In this document: in pieces, positions 8,497 to 16,981 of the stretch
Numbering within the stretch: position 1 is the stretch's first letter
Layout: every line of letters starts with the position of its first letter
Translations under genes and position numbers: made by a program
Notes under the pieces: generated by a model
Database searches by the model: none
What the model saw: the letters and a program-made list of their open reading frames with translations, nothing else
Told to the model about the DNA's origin: nothing
Assembly (NCBI GenBank): GCA_046484125.1
Contig: JAWOBX010000043.1
Span: forward strand, 5,283 to 69,282
Source: JBGLNL01 sp046484125
GTDB taxonomy: Bacteria; Chloroflexota; Dehalococcoidia; SZUA-161; SpSt-899
DNA: 64,000 nt
Direction of reading: 5' to 3'

Positions 8497-8532
8497 TAAG
8501 TCCTGGAGATGATACCGCCACCGGTTTGAGTT

Positions 8533-10098
8533 CTAAGGCTGTCCGTATTTCTCGCGTAACACCTTTCGCTGCACTTTGCCGGTGGATGTGCGAGGCAGTT
8601 CATCTATAAAAACGATGCTGCGAGGTCTCTTGAAAGCGGATACTCTCTCTTTACAGAAATCGATTATCTCCTGCTCAGTGGCAGTCTCACCCGGTTTGAG
8701 AACGAGACACGCGCGGGGTTGCTGGCCCCATTCAGGGTCCGGTACTCCAATCAAGGAAGCGTCAGCCACTTTCGGATGTTCGTAAAGTATGTTCTCGACC
8801 TCTTCGGGGGATATGTTCTCACCACCCCGGATTATCATATCGTCACCCCGGCCGGCCAGGAATATATAACCCTCTTCATCCATGTAACCCTGGTCCCCGG
8901 TATGAAGCCAGCCGTCTTTCGTCAGTGTTTTCGACGTTTTCTCGTCATCCTTCCAGTATCCACTCATAATCCGTTCGCCTCTGGCCATAATCTCGCCTAC
9001 CTGTCCGGGTGGCAGGGCATTGCCGTTTTCATCCCAGATCTGTATCTCAACGTCGGGCATGGCACGACCGATTGAGTTGGCAATCCGGTTCAGTTTCTTT
9101 TCCTTTTCCTCCGGAGTTTCGTCTCCGGTAAAACGGTGATCCTCAGGCCCTAAAAAGGTAATCGTCGAAGCGGTTTCGGTCTGTCCAAAAGCATTGATGA
9201 ACATCACATCGGGCATTAGTTCGATAGCCGTTTTGATTACCTCGTATGGCATTGAGGCCGCGCCATAAGTGATAACCTTGAGGCTGGATAGATCCTTTTT
9301 ATGGAAATCAGGGTGCTCGATCACCCATTTGAGCATGGTTGGCACCAGCATGGCGCGATTGGCCTTCTCGCGTTCGACAGTATCCAGCCATTCGCCTGTC
9401 TCAAACTGCCGCATCATGGCGATAGTCCGGCCACCATAGACAGCCGCCAGCATGGCCTGGATTCCCGCAACGTGATATAGAGGGACTGTCAGGATATTGG
9501 TCTCTTGGATTTCAGGATCGATCGGCGTTACGTTCTGAAGGGCGTATGAGACGAAGGCATTGTGACGGAGGGGAACGCCCTTGGGCAGTCCGGTGGTGCC
9601 GGCTGTATACATCAATATGGTGACATCATCATCGCCGACCTCCACGAACGGCTCATCGGGAGATGCATTGGCCAGAAGTTCATCGTAATTGGCTGCTCCC
9701 TCGACTTTGCTGTCAAGAGATACTATCTGAGGGGAAGAGGTAAGTTCGGGCTGCATCGATTTCACCATATCGACGTAGCGATCTCCCACAAAGACAACTT
9801 TGCTCTCTGAATTATTGAGCATGTGGGCCAGTTCATCCTGTTTGGCCCTGAAATTCAGGGGAACAAAAATCGCACCGATTTTAGCGGTGGCGAAATAGAC
9901 CTCGACGAACTGATTGCAGTTGACTTGCAGGATTGCTACACGGTCGCCTTTCTGAACACCCATATCAAGGAGTGCGTTGGCCAGCCGGTTGACTCTTTCG
10001 GCCACCTCGCCATAAGAATAGCGACTGTTCTCGAAAATGACACAGTCTCTCTCAGGGCAGATGGCACTGGCGATGGTGAGGAATTCCGTTGTATTCAT
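8533..10098 (-). CDS. AMP-forming acyl-CoA synthetase
   Basis: A 521-residue member of the acyl-adenylate-forming superfamily, which joins a carboxylic acid to CoA through an acyl-AMP intermediate. Motifs: P-loop-like YTAGTTGLPKG (about residues 168-178), NAFGQTETAS (about 302-311), GDQGYMDEEGYIFLAGR (about 398-414), the hinge/GGENISPEEVE block and the C-terminal catalytic lysine in PRTSTGKVQRK (about 510). Length and motifs fit medium/long-chain or aromatic acid ligases; the exact acid cannot be told. Two crotonases and a sirtuin are encoded upstream on the same strand, so it probably activates an acid entering a beta-oxidation-like route. Sirtuin deacylation of the hinge lysine is the known control mechanism for acetyl-CoA synthetase and could apply here. 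Confidence 0.93.
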   Translation of the reverse strand: MNTTEFLTIASAICPERDCVIFENSRYSYGEVAERVNRLANALLDMGVQKGDRVAILQVNCNQFVEVYFATAKIGAIFVPLNFRAKQDELAHMLNNSESKVVFVGDRYVDMVKSMQPELTSSPQIVSLDSKVEGAANYDELLANASPDEPFVEVGDDDVTILMYTAGTTGLPKGVPLRHNAFVSYALQNVTPIDPEIQETNILTVPLYHVAGIQAMLAAVYGGRTIAMMRQFETGEWLDTVEREKANRAMLVPTMLKWVIEHPDFHKKDLSSLKVITYGAASMPYEVIKTAIELMPDVMFINAFGQTETASTITFLGPEDHRFTGDETPEEKEKKLNRIANSIGRAMPDVEIQIWDENGNALPPGQVGEIMARGERIMSGYWKDDEKTSKTLTKDGWLHTGDQGYMDEEGYIFLAGRGDDMIIRGGENISPEEVENILYEHPKVADASLIGVPDPEWGQQPRACLVLKPGETATEQEIIDFCKERVSAFKRPRSIVFIDELPRTSTGKVQRKVLREKYGQP

Positions 10099-10142
10099 TT
10101 TTACATACTCCTTCCTGAATTAATAATTTCCGCTGGTTTCCC

Positions 10143-10256
10143 TCAATGAAATTTTCAATCGAGTTACAGCCTTCGTTAAACCCCCAAACCTGTGGGGTCT
10201 TTGAAACAGGGAACCCCCCACCTCCCCGCCCCGGATTTTTCAAAGATTCACTGAGT
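10143..10256 (-). repeat. Copy of the MITE-like intergenic repeat (diverged)
   Basis: Read on the complement, a G-rich tract, a GGGGGTTCCC hairpin core, CAAAGACCCC, TTTGGGGG and TTTAACGAAGG follow each other in the same order as in the intact copies. It fills the gap between the acyl-CoA synthetase and sirtuin genes and overlaps the last codons of the sirtuin gene. It is more diverged than the copies at 45 and 57 kb. Confidence 0.55.
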
Positions 10257-11045
10257 CGACTGGATTTTTTCTTTAACACGTTCCATTATCCTGATCATCG
10301 TATCACCAGCGCCCTCGTGAATACAAACCTGAGCCTGCCGGTCAAGATCAGTGCTGTCCCGGTTTATTATAACAAGACTGGCACCCGACTGCACAGCATA
10401 GCGCGGAATAAGGGCCGCGGGGTAGACGACTAACGACGAACCTATCACTATACAAAGGTCGCACTCTCGAGCCCGGCGTTCCGCCTCACTCAACACCTTT
10501 TCAGGTAGTGCTTCACCGAAGAAAACGGCGTCAGGCTTCAGAAGGGCTCCACATTTATCACATTCCGGTACCTCTACGCCGCGGCTCATCAATCCCCTGA
10601 TTTCATCCATGGGATATGTTTCACGGCATTCGATGCATATGGCTCGTTCCAGAGTGCCGTGGAGATGAAAAACCAGGTCAGGAGTATTACCGGCCTCTTC
10701 ATGCAGGCCGTCAACGTTTTGAGTAACCACGCACCCCAGCTTGCCCATTTTCTCCAGTTCAGCCCCGGCATAATGGGCAGCGTTCGGAGAGACGCCAGTA
10801 TGCGGGATGAAGTCATCCTGAAGAAGAGCTTTCCAGTGAACTTTGCGGGCATCTTCGTCATAAAGAAATCTCTGCAAGGTGAACAAATCGGGATCGTATT
10901 TGCTCCAGATACCTCCGGGACTTCTGAAATCAGGTATACCGGATTCAGTGCTGACGCCCGCCCCTGTAAAGATTACTATCCTGTTTGAGTTGAAAACTAG
11001 TTCGGCTGCCTTTTCCACCAGAACTTCGAATGGTTCATCGCTCAT
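10248..11045 (-). CDS. cobB: NAD-dependent protein deacylase (sirtuin, CobB-like)
   Basis: A class III sirtuin of about 265 residues that removes acyl groups from lysines using NAD. The NAD-binding GAGVSTESGIPDFRS (about residues 23-37), the catalytic TQNVDGLHEEAG and HLHGT block (about 105-130), and a zinc site of two Cys pairs (CIEC and CDKC) are all present. It lacks the Tyr/Arg pair obvious in desuccinylases, so deacetylase activity is the default. ATG 11045 overlaps the TGA of the upstream crotonase (TGATG), indicating translational coupling; a GTG one codon earlier is also possible. The setting among acyl-CoA genes supports a role in reversing lysine acylation of acyl-CoA synthetases. 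Confidence 0.93.
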   Translation of the reverse strand: MSDEPFEVLVEKAAELVFNSNRIVIFTGAGVSTESGIPDFRSPGGIWSKYDPDLFTLQRFLYDEDARKVHWKALLQDDFIPHTGVSPNAAHYAGAELEKMGKLGCVVTQNVDGLHEEAGNTPDLVFHLHGTLERAICIECRETYPMDEIRGLMSRGVEVPECDKCGALLKPDAVFFGEALPEKVLSEAERRARECDLCIVIGSSLVVYPAALIPRYAVQSGASLVIINRDSTDLDRQAQVCIHEGAGDTMIRIMERVKEKIQSTQ

Positions 11046-11779
11046 CACGTCACCCTCCTCTCGACTGCCAGCATTTCAACCAGAAGTGTCTCCATTTCGA
11101 GCCCCTGGCTTAGAGTGAGGTCCAGCCCTCTGGTAATAGCGGCTTTGGCGTATTCGACCGCCTTCTGGTCTCTTAGCATTATCGTCCGGGCGATTGATTC
11201 CGCCACTTCAAGCAATTGATCCCTGGGCACAACACGGTTGACAAGTCCGATTCGCAGGGCCTCTCTGGCGTCGATTCTATCAGCGGTCAGGACGATTTCC
11301 GTTACTCTGCCGTGAAGCACAAGTCGAGGCATGGTCTGTGAGCCTCCTGCCGTTGGGACCATCCCGAGATTAGCCTCAGGCAAACCGAACTGAGAATCAT
11401 CCGAGGCAACGCGGATATCACAACACATGGCCATTTCAATCCCTGCGCCCAGCGCGAATCCACCTATGGCGGCGATTATCGGCTTTTGCACACTTAAAAA
11501 CATCCCCCATAGATCCCGCTCCCACCGCACCTCCCTGGCGATGATCATTGATGGTGTGGTTCCAAACTCGGATATATCAGCTCCAGCGGAAAAGGCCTTT
11601 TCCCCCGCCCCTTTTATAATAGCCACCCTTACTTGCGGGTCGTCTTTAACGGCGGGAAGAAGCTCATATAGCTCGTCTCGCATCCTTGTACTAACCGCGT
11701 TCAAAGCTTTGGGCCGGTTGAGTGTGATCCAGGCTATCCCGTCGTCCTTTTCATATATAATGGTTTCAAAGCCACTCAT
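11045..11779 (-). CDS. Enoyl-CoA hydratase/isomerase family protein
   Basis: A 244-residue crotonase. The CoA/oxyanion segments GEKAFSAGADISEF (about 58-71) and IGGFALGAGIEMAMCCD (about 98-114) are intact. Both catalytic glutamates of classical hydratases are present, one in GAGIEMAM and one in GLPEANLG. GGSQTMPRL replaces the common GGTQRL. The family hydrates or isomerises enoyl-CoA thioesters in the cytoplasm. It lies 45 bp downstream of a second crotonase and is translationally coupled to the sirtuin. Which enoyl-CoA it uses cannot be told from sequence alone. Confidence 0.92.
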   Translation of the reverse strand: MSGFETIIYEKDDGIAWITLNRPKALNAVSTRMRDELYELLPAVKDDPQVRVAIIKGAGEKAFSAGADISEFGTTPSMIIAREVRWERDLWGMFLSVQKPIIAAIGGFALGAGIEMAMCCDIRVASDDSQFGLPEANLGMVPTAGGSQTMPRLVLHGRVTEIVLTADRIDAREALRIGLVNRVVPRDQLLEVAESIARTIMLRDQKAVEYAKAAITRGLDLTLSQGLEMETLLVEMLAVERRVT

Positions 11780-11824
11780 GATATTCTCTTTAAGCTGATT
11801 ATATAAGTACGGTTCATACGGAAT

Positions 11825-12565
11825 TCACTCACCCTTGAACTCTGGGGCTCGCTTTTGCAAAAAAGCCTCGATTCCTTCGGTGCGGTCTCGTGTGCTCTGG
11901 AGTATAAATGACAGGTCAGCTTCGAGCCTGAGTCCCTGACCGATGGTCATATCCATCCCCTTGCTGATTGCTTCCTTGGCATATCGTTCGGCTACAGGGC
12001 CTTTGGAAAGGAGCTTATTTGCCAGATTATCAGTCTCAGAGGGCAGTTCGGATGGACTGTAAACCCGGTTTATCAATCCTATCTCCCAGGCCTGAGTGGA
12101 ATCGATTATTTCACCTGTAAGGATCAATTCCAGGGCTTTACCCCTGCCCACAATACGTGGTAAACGCTGCGTTCCCCCTCCAGAGGGGATTTTGCCGCTG
12201 GCGACTTCAGGGAAGCCGAGATGGGACTCTTTTAATGCGAGCCTGATATCGCAGGCCAGCGCCAGTTCGAGTCCTGACGATATCGCGTCACCGTTAAGCA
12301 TGGCTATTACAGGGTATTTCAAGGAGGCAACCGCGCTTGACGCCATGGCGGAAGCAGTCTCATTCTCTGTCTCGCCAGACGAAAAGTAGTCCCCCTCGCC
12401 TGTAATCACCGCTACTCGCACATCGTCATCCTGGTTGATTTTCTGGCACACATCGGCCAGTTGTTCGGCCATAGCCCTGTTGATGGCATTTCTAGCTTCG
12501 GGGTGATTCAGCTTTATGTAGGCGATATGACCGGTCTTGTCGTAGGTTATATGCTTGGAAGCCAT
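11825..12565 (-). CDS. Enoyl-CoA hydratase/isomerase family protein
   Basis: A 246-residue crotonase paralogue of the next gene. It keeps the overall family layout: KLNHPEARNAINRAM near the start, SSGLELALACDIRLA (about residues 100-114) with the first catalytic Glu, and GFPEVASGKIPSGGGTQRLPR with the second. The usual FSAGADI segment is changed to YFSSGETENETASA, so the first oxyanion/substrate pocket differs from a standard hydratase. It lies 12 bp after queH and 45 bp before the second crotonase, in one minus-strand operon. Its specific substrate is unknown. Confidence 0.9.
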   Translation of the reverse strand: MASKHITYDKTGHIAYIKLNHPEARNAINRAMAEQLADVCQKINQDDDVRVAVITGEGDYFSSGETENETASAMASSAVASLKYPVIAMLNGDAISSGLELALACDIRLALKESHLGFPEVASGKIPSGGGTQRLPRIVGRGKALELILTGEIIDSTQAWEIGLINRVYSPSELPSETDNLANKLLSKGPVAERYAKEAISKGMDMTIGQGLRLEADLSFILQSTRDRTEGIEAFLQKRAPEFKGE

Positions 12566-12577
12566 TTCTGTTGCTCC

Positions 12578-13129
12578 TCACTGTATCTTGAACCTGGCGT
12601 AGCGTTCCCACTCACTGTATACACAGCCGCAGTACTTCTGAAGATAAAGTTCCATCTCTCTGGCCAATCTATGACTCTCTCTGAATCCATCCGAGAAATC
12701 GTGGTAATAGAATTCCACACCAGCCTCTTTTGCCGATGAGTTTCCTGTTTCTTCTATTAGTTGCTGGTCCTGATAGGGACTGATAAGCAGTGTGGTGGTA
12801 AACATGTCGAAGTTACGCTGGCTGGCTATCTCCGCCGTTCTTTCCATGCGCATTGTGTAACAATCCGAGCACCGTTTGCCTTCATGCCCAACTACTCTCC
12901 GAAAATATTCGATCATATCATAGCCTTCGGTTTCAATCAGTGGAAGGCAAAGTTTTTCATTGAGTATCCTCATTGATTCAAGTCGCCTCTGGTGTTCCGT
13001 GTAGGGATGTATATTCGGATTATACCAGAGGGCAGTGACATCGAACTCTTGCTCTCTCAGATATTTGACTGTGTATATGGCGCAGGAAGCGCAGCATGAA
13101 TGAAGCAGAATAGAGGGCATTTTGAGCAT
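12578..13129 (-). CDS. queH: Epoxyqueuosine reductase QueH
   Basis: A 183-residue QueH (DUF208) protein, which reduces epoxyqueuosine to queuosine in tRNA, the last step of queuosine synthesis in organisms without QueG. The conserved cysteine sets are visible: HSCCASC at residues about 10-16, CSDC near 87-90 and CGC at about 167-169. These bind a [4Fe-4S] cluster and an additional iron site. MLKMPSI or MPSI may be the true N-terminus. No other queuosine genes are in the window; it heads an operon with two crotonases, so co-transcription is likely but the functional link is not obvious. Confidence 0.93.
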   Translation of the reverse strand: MLKMPSILLHSCCASCAIYTVKYLREQEFDVTALWYNPNIHPYTEHQRRLESMRILNEKLCLPLIETEGYDMIEYFRRVVGHEGKRCSDCYTMRMERTAEIASQRNFDMFTTTLLISPYQDQQLIEETGNSSAKEAGVEFYYHDFSDGFRESHRLAREMELYLQKYCGCVYSEWERYARFKIQ

Positions 13130-13310
13130 ATTATAACAGATGGACTTGTGTGTTGTGTATGGGTAAGAATACCCGCGAAACGCTATTCACATACAGAGAA
13201 ATTCACCTGCCTGGTGGAAACTTTCCGCGGTGAGGGAAAACGGTTGTATGAGGCAATACGAATATGCTTCCGAATTGACCACTGTTTTCGGAAAATCGGA
13301 CGATAGAAGA

Positions 13311-13340
13311 TTGCCTGAATGTTCCTGAACAATCTAAAAT
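13311..13340 (+). promoter_or_regulatory. Sigma-70 type promoter of the flavoprotein gene
   Basis: TTGCCT (13311-13316), an 18-nt spacer and TAAAAT (13335-13340) precede the ATG at 13375 by 35 bp. The rest of the 245-bp divergent gap to queH shows no other clear structure. Confidence 0.55.
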
Positions 13341-13374
13341 AAATGAGAATATTAAAATTAAGGATGGTTTAACT

Positions 13375-14484
13375 ATGGTGGAGTTGTGGGATGTAATCGT
13401 TGTTGGCGCCGGACCGGGGGGAGCGATATCGGCCAGGGAATGCGCGGCCCATGGATTAAAGACGTTGCTTCTGGAAAAGAAAAAGATGCCGCGTGACAAG
13501 GTATGCTCCGGGATGGTGATGGGCGAATGGGCGCAAGACATCGTTAAGAATGGATTTGGCGAGATACCCGAAGATGTATTGGCTGAACCGGGATACCTGC
13601 TTGGATATGCTGTCCATGTCCCGGGAGCGAAAGTACGCACACTTGATATAACCACACCCGTCGCGTGGAGGAAGGACCTCGATTACTGGATGTGTCAGCG
13701 GGCACAAGATGCCGGGGCGGAAATATGGGATGAAGTAAGGGTACTGGGGGCGAAATACGAGGACGGAAAGTACAGAGTGCATTTGCGCCGGGGAGGGATG
13801 GATCGTGAATTGGCAGCGAATTATCTTGTAGGCGCTGACGGAGCCCGATCAGCCGTAAGGTCAGCTATATTTCCGGATCTAAAGACCACATACTGGCAAT
13901 GTTTTCGTGAATGCTACGACGTAAGACTGGAGTTGCCGGAACGCCGGTTCAACTTCTTCTCCACCGTGGAGACGGCGCCTTTTTATTTCTGTACACACGA
14001 AAAGGACGGAATGCTGTTGATGGAAGGTGGGGCTGCTTTAGGTAAGATCAGGGAGACGGCGGCAGAATCTCGACGCTACTTGATAGAGAACCACGGGCTT
14101 CCACCCGAAGCGAAGTCAATCTGGAGAGACGGATGTGTTGAACCGATACTGTACCGTGAACTTTTCACCGGGTCTTTTCGACCTGCCGATAAGAACGCTC
14201 TTCTTGTGGGTGACGCGGCGGGGTTGAACATGCCGGTAACCGGTGAAGGGGTCGGTACGGCTTTGAAAAGTGGAATGGATGCGGCCGGTGCGATCTTACA
14301 GGCTGCCGCGGGTGAGGGGTATGCTGCGGGAACCTACCTGCCAACCGTCGACGAAATAGTGGAAAAATATCAGGATATCTACAGTTTCTCCAGACGCATA
14401 AAGGAGGCGGCATCGACGGGTGAACCTGAGTCCCTGTCAGTTGCGCTGCTTCAGTCGTGGGACCATGCGTTGAGATGTTTTTAA
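13375..14484 (+). CDS. FAD-dependent oxidoreductase, geranylgeranyl reductase family
   Basis: A 369-residue flavoprotein. The N-terminal FAD-binding Rossmann motif VVGAGPGGAISARECA is at residues 8-23, the family DKVCSG motif at about 42-47, and the second FAD motif LLVGDAAGLNMPVTGEGVGTALKSG near 279-303. This family (GGR/ChlP and related) reduces isoprenoid double bonds in lipids, quinone tails or chlorophyll side chains; many bacterial members are of unknown substrate. It stands alone between two minus-strand operons with its own promoter, and AAGGATGG lies just before the ATG. Isoprenoid or quinone modification is a reasonable guess. Confidence 0.88.
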   Translation: MVELWDVIVVGAGPGGAISARECAAHGLKTLLLEKKKMPRDKVCSGMVMGEWAQDIVKNGFGEIPEDVLAEPGYLLGYAVHVPGAKVRTLDITTPVAWRKDLDYWMCQRAQDAGAEIWDEVRVLGAKYEDGKYRVHLRRGGMDRELAANYLVGADGARSAVRSAIFPDLKTTYWQCFRECYDVRLELPERRFNFFSTVETAPFYFCTHEKDGMLLMEGGAALGKIRETAAESRRYLIENHGLPPEAKSIWRDGCVEPILYRELFTGSFRPADKNALLVGDAAGLNMPVTGEGVGTALKSGMDAAGAILQAAAGEGYAAGTYLPTVDEIVEKYQDIYSFSRRIKEAASTGEPESLSVALLQSWDHALRCF

Positions 14485-14567
14485 AGCTGTGCCCTGATGG
14501 TTCGGTAAAATAGTGAAGTAATGGGTTGACGCCGGAGAGTTGCGAAACACTGTGTACCGAAGGTACA

Positions 14568-15482
14568 CTAACTTACCTCGAGCATACGATCCACAGAGGT
14601 GCGGGCTCTTACGCGTATATGTTCAGGCACCTTTACTTCAGGGGCCATAACTTCGAGTGATCGCAGGACTTTTTCAAGAGTAATCAGCTTCATATAGGGA
14701 CAGACGGCCTGCTCGGAGATTGGGATGAACTTCTTCGCCGGATTCTCTTTACGAAGACGATGGATAATGCCAATCTCAGTGCCTACGATAAGCTCTTTGA
14801 CATTGTCGCGTGAGGCGTAGCGAATGATACCGCTGGTACTGCCTACTTCATCCGCCATTTCGATTACTTCCGGTCTGCACTCGGGATGAACGACGACTTT
14901 CGCCTCAGGGTATTGCTCTCTCAGGCGGATGATATCTTCAGGACATATACGAGCGTGTGTAGGGCAGTATCCGTGCCAGGTGATGATGTTCCGGCCGGCC
15001 ATGGATGCCGAATATTGGCCGAGGAACATATCCGGAACGAAGATAATCTCTTGACCTGCCGGAAAACTGGCAACGATCGTGGGGCCGTTGGCGGAAGTGC
15101 AACAGATATCGCTTTCCGCTTTGACCTCCGCAGAAGAGTTGACATAACACACAACCACGGAGCCCGGATGTTTTGCCTTTTCCTCTCGTAAATCATCCGC
15201 TGTGAGCATGTCGGCCATCAGGCAGCCTGAATTGATGTCCGGGAGTAGAACCACCTTATCGGGACAAAGAATTGAGGCTGTCTCAGCCATAAAATGAACG
15301 CCACAGAAAACGATTACATCCGCGTCAGTTGAAGCGGCTTTCCGGCTGAGCTCCAGTGAATCTCCGGTAAAGTCAGCGATATCCTGTACCTCGCCCAACT
15401 GGTAATTATGTGCCACGATAATGGCGTTACGCTCGCGCCTTAAACGGTCTATCCGGTCTGTCACGCTTTCAATAGAGGCCAT
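14568..15482 (-). CDS. nadA: Quinolinate synthase NadA
   Basis: A 304-residue NadA that condenses iminoaspartate with dihydroxyacetone phosphate to quinolinate, the de novo NAD precursor. Pseudo-threefold repeats are recognisable: AHNYQLGEVQDIAD (about 24-37), CGVHFMAETA (about 60-69), INSGCLMADM, CYVNSSAEVKAESD, VHPECRPEV and EQAVCPYMK. Three conserved cysteines for the [4Fe-4S] cluster are in CGVHFM, in the CRPEV block and in AVCPYM. The start overlaps the upstream NifX-like gene by 14 nt, so translation is coupled. nadB and nadC are not in the window. Confidence 0.96.
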   Translation of the reverse strand: MASIESVTDRIDRLRRERNAIIVAHNYQLGEVQDIADFTGDSLELSRKAASTDADVIVFCGVHFMAETASILCPDKVVLLPDINSGCLMADMLTADDLREEKAKHPGSVVVCYVNSSAEVKAESDICCTSANGPTIVASFPAGQEIIFVPDMFLGQYSASMAGRNIITWHGYCPTHARICPEDIIRLREQYPEAKVVVHPECRPEVIEMADEVGSTSGIIRYASRDNVKELIVGTEIGIIHRLRKENPAKKFIPISEQAVCPYMKLITLEKVLRSLEVMAPEVKVPEHIRVRARTSVDRMLEVS

Positions 15483-15753
15483 TAACCGTTTCCTTACCTA
15501 TTGACTTTGGCCTCGGCTCTCTTGTGCAGTTCAAATATCCCATGGTAACCTCCTCAACTGTATCTTTGGCCTGGAAAGGATGAATTCCATTCTTCATCAG
15601 CTCGTTGTACGCCTCGATGCCGAACCTGGCGGTTATTATCGCCTCGCGTCCCGAAATCAGGGCAACGATGGCATTGATAGGGAGATATTTCGTTCCCTGA
15701 CCGTTACCTGATCCGGAGCGTGGATTGTTGACCCTGGTTTCGTTTACTATCAT
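15469..15753 (-). CDS. NifB/NifX-type iron-molybdenum cofactor-binding domain protein (short)
   Basis: A 94-residue protein. The segment INAIVALISGREAIITARFG then IEAYNELMKNGIHPF and DTVEEVTMGYL (residues about 26-75) follows the second half of the NifX/NifB Fe-Mo-cofactor-binding fold, where an ITG.-GPNA-like loop and a GTVEEAV helix are typical. The first beta strand of the fold is missing or replaced by an Asn/Gly-rich N-terminus, so the protein is shorter than standard members (about 110-120). It is translationally coupled to nadA, which needs a [4Fe-4S] cluster; a role in metal-cluster handling is inferred. Family assignment is moderate. Confidence 0.6.
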   Translation of the reverse strand: MIVNETRVNNPRSGSGNGQGTKYLPINAIVALISGREAIITARFGIEAYNELMKNGIHPFQAKDTVEEVTMGYLNCTREPRPKSIGKETVNGLY

Positions 15754-15834
15754 CGGTTACCTCATGGATCAGGAACTGTGGTGCTTTCCCGAAAGTCCGG
15801 GCGACGGTTTAACCGTCGGTTCAAGCTACTGTTA

Positions 15835-16356
15835 CTAACATGTTTTATCCTCCGTCATAGTGCGCTCAAAAGGTTTCCCGTAAGATAGTATGCCATCAAG
15901 ACTGAAAAGATGATAGTTTCTTCTCTGCAAAATCAGAAAAAGGCTGGCTATGAGAATAAAGGTATCGAGTATGGTGGCATGCCAGACACCCATTGTGGTC
16001 AACTGGCCGAAACAGCTGCCGCAGTATGCCTCTCCCCTGATAATGGCAGTTGTATTGGCTACAAAAAAGCTGATACCCATAAGGAACGCTACAACAGCGC
16101 TGGGTTTGAGGAAAATCGCGAGTAACACATAGACTCCAGTGAAAAGTTCCACCCAGGGTAATGCCTGGGCGTAAGCTGATGCCACAAATCCCGGCAACAG
16201 GTCATAGTCTTTGACTACTTCTACAAATTCAGTATGATGAGGAAGCTTGGTAACTGCTGAGACGATGAATGTGGCTCCGAGAAAAAGTCGCGCTCCGAGC
16301 GGGCAGTAATCATTTGAAATCAATCGGGCGGCAGTTAATCTATCAATTATTTTCAT
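15835..16356 (-). CDS. MauE/DoxX family redox-associated membrane protein
   Basis: A 173-residue membrane protein with four hydrophobic helices (about residues 20-40, 62-82, 85-105, 125-145). The motif YCGSCFGQ after helix three gives the cysteine pair typical of MauE-like members of the DoxX superfamily. MauE proteins are thought to pass disulfide or reducing equivalents across the membrane to periplasmic thioredoxin-fold partners. The DsbA-like gene directly upstream, 8 bp away, fits this pairing. The 81-bp gap downstream to the NifX-like gene holds a small hairpin (15802-15818). Function is inferred from family and neighbour. Confidence 0.82.
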   Translation of the reverse strand: MKIIDRLTAARLISNDYCPLGARLFLGATFIVSAVTKLPHHTEFVEVVKDYDLLPGFVASAYAQALPWVELFTGVYVLLAIFLKPSAVVAFLMGISFFVANTTAIIRGEAYCGSCFGQLTTMGVWHATILDTFILIASLFLILQRRNYHLFSLDGILSYGKPFERTMTEDKTC

Positions 16357-16364
16357 CGGTTACC

Positions 16365-16970
16365 CTATTTATGAAGCTCTTTATCTATCATCCGGGCGAG
16401 ATTCTCAATGTTGCCGGGATAGCCCTTATACTCTTTGCCGTTAACGAACATCCCCACGTATTCTATTCCAGTAGCTTTTGCCTCTTCTTTCGCCTTTTCT
16501 ACCTTTTCCCGATATTGTCCGCTTTCAAGAGCGAGGTTGAATTTTTCCATATCAAGTTCAATTTCTGAAGCAATCTGGTATAGGGAAGGGAGGTCGTCAG
16601 GGGTGTTGGTAACCAGCCTGTAATGTAACTCCCAGAACTTTCCCTGGTCGCCAGCCGCTTCCAGCGCCTCCGCGATTTTGTAGGAAAATTCTGAATTAGG
16701 GAAGTGGTGGAAATCCTGTAGAATTTGCCCCTCATATAATTCAATTGCGCGCGTCGCCAGAGCTTCTTTTTCCACGCAGAGATTGCATTCGAAGTCTGTG
16801 AAAGAGTCTATTACAACGGGCGCATCCTGTGGCCCGCGACACCAGCCGGAACAGTAATAGTCGTCATTATCAATAATCCTCTCCTCCTCGCTATTCCAGA
16901 GGAGGAACCCGAGGGCAGCGGTGAAAACGGTAATAGCGAGCACTGCAACAATGTATGTCCTGGTCAACAT
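16365..16970 (-). CDS. DsbA-family thioredoxin-fold protein, membrane-anchored
   Basis: A 201-residue protein with an N-terminal signal anchor (residues about 4-25, YIVAVLAITVFTAALGFLLW), so the rest is outside the cytoplasm. The thioredoxin fold begins at PQDAPVVIDSFTDFEC, with active site CNLC near residue 68, and the cis-Pro region near the C-terminus reads GMFVNGKEYKGYPG. A second cysteine pair lies just before the fold (YYCSGWC), an unusual addition. The open frame extends to 17042, overlapping the methyltransferase, but ATG 16970 directly before the signal anchor removes the overlap. It is paired with the MauE-like gene, suggesting a membrane-to-periplasm thiol relay. Confidence 0.85.
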   Translation of the reverse strand: MLTRTYIVAVLAITVFTAALGFLLWNSEEERIIDNDDYYCSGWCRGPQDAPVVIDSFTDFECNLCVEKEALATRAIELYEGQILQDFHHFPNSEFSYKIAEALEAAGDQGKFWELHYRLVTNTPDDLPSLYQIASEIELDMEKFNLALESGQYREKVEKAKEEAKATGIEYVGMFVNGKEYKGYPGNIENLARMIDKELHK

Positions 16971-16981
16971 ATATCTAGTTT

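Noticed and set aside
15802..15818. Hairpin CGACGGTT/AACCGTCG between the MauE-like and NifX-like genes
   Set aside because: 8-bp stem with a one-base loop and no T-tract; too weak to call a terminator or operator.
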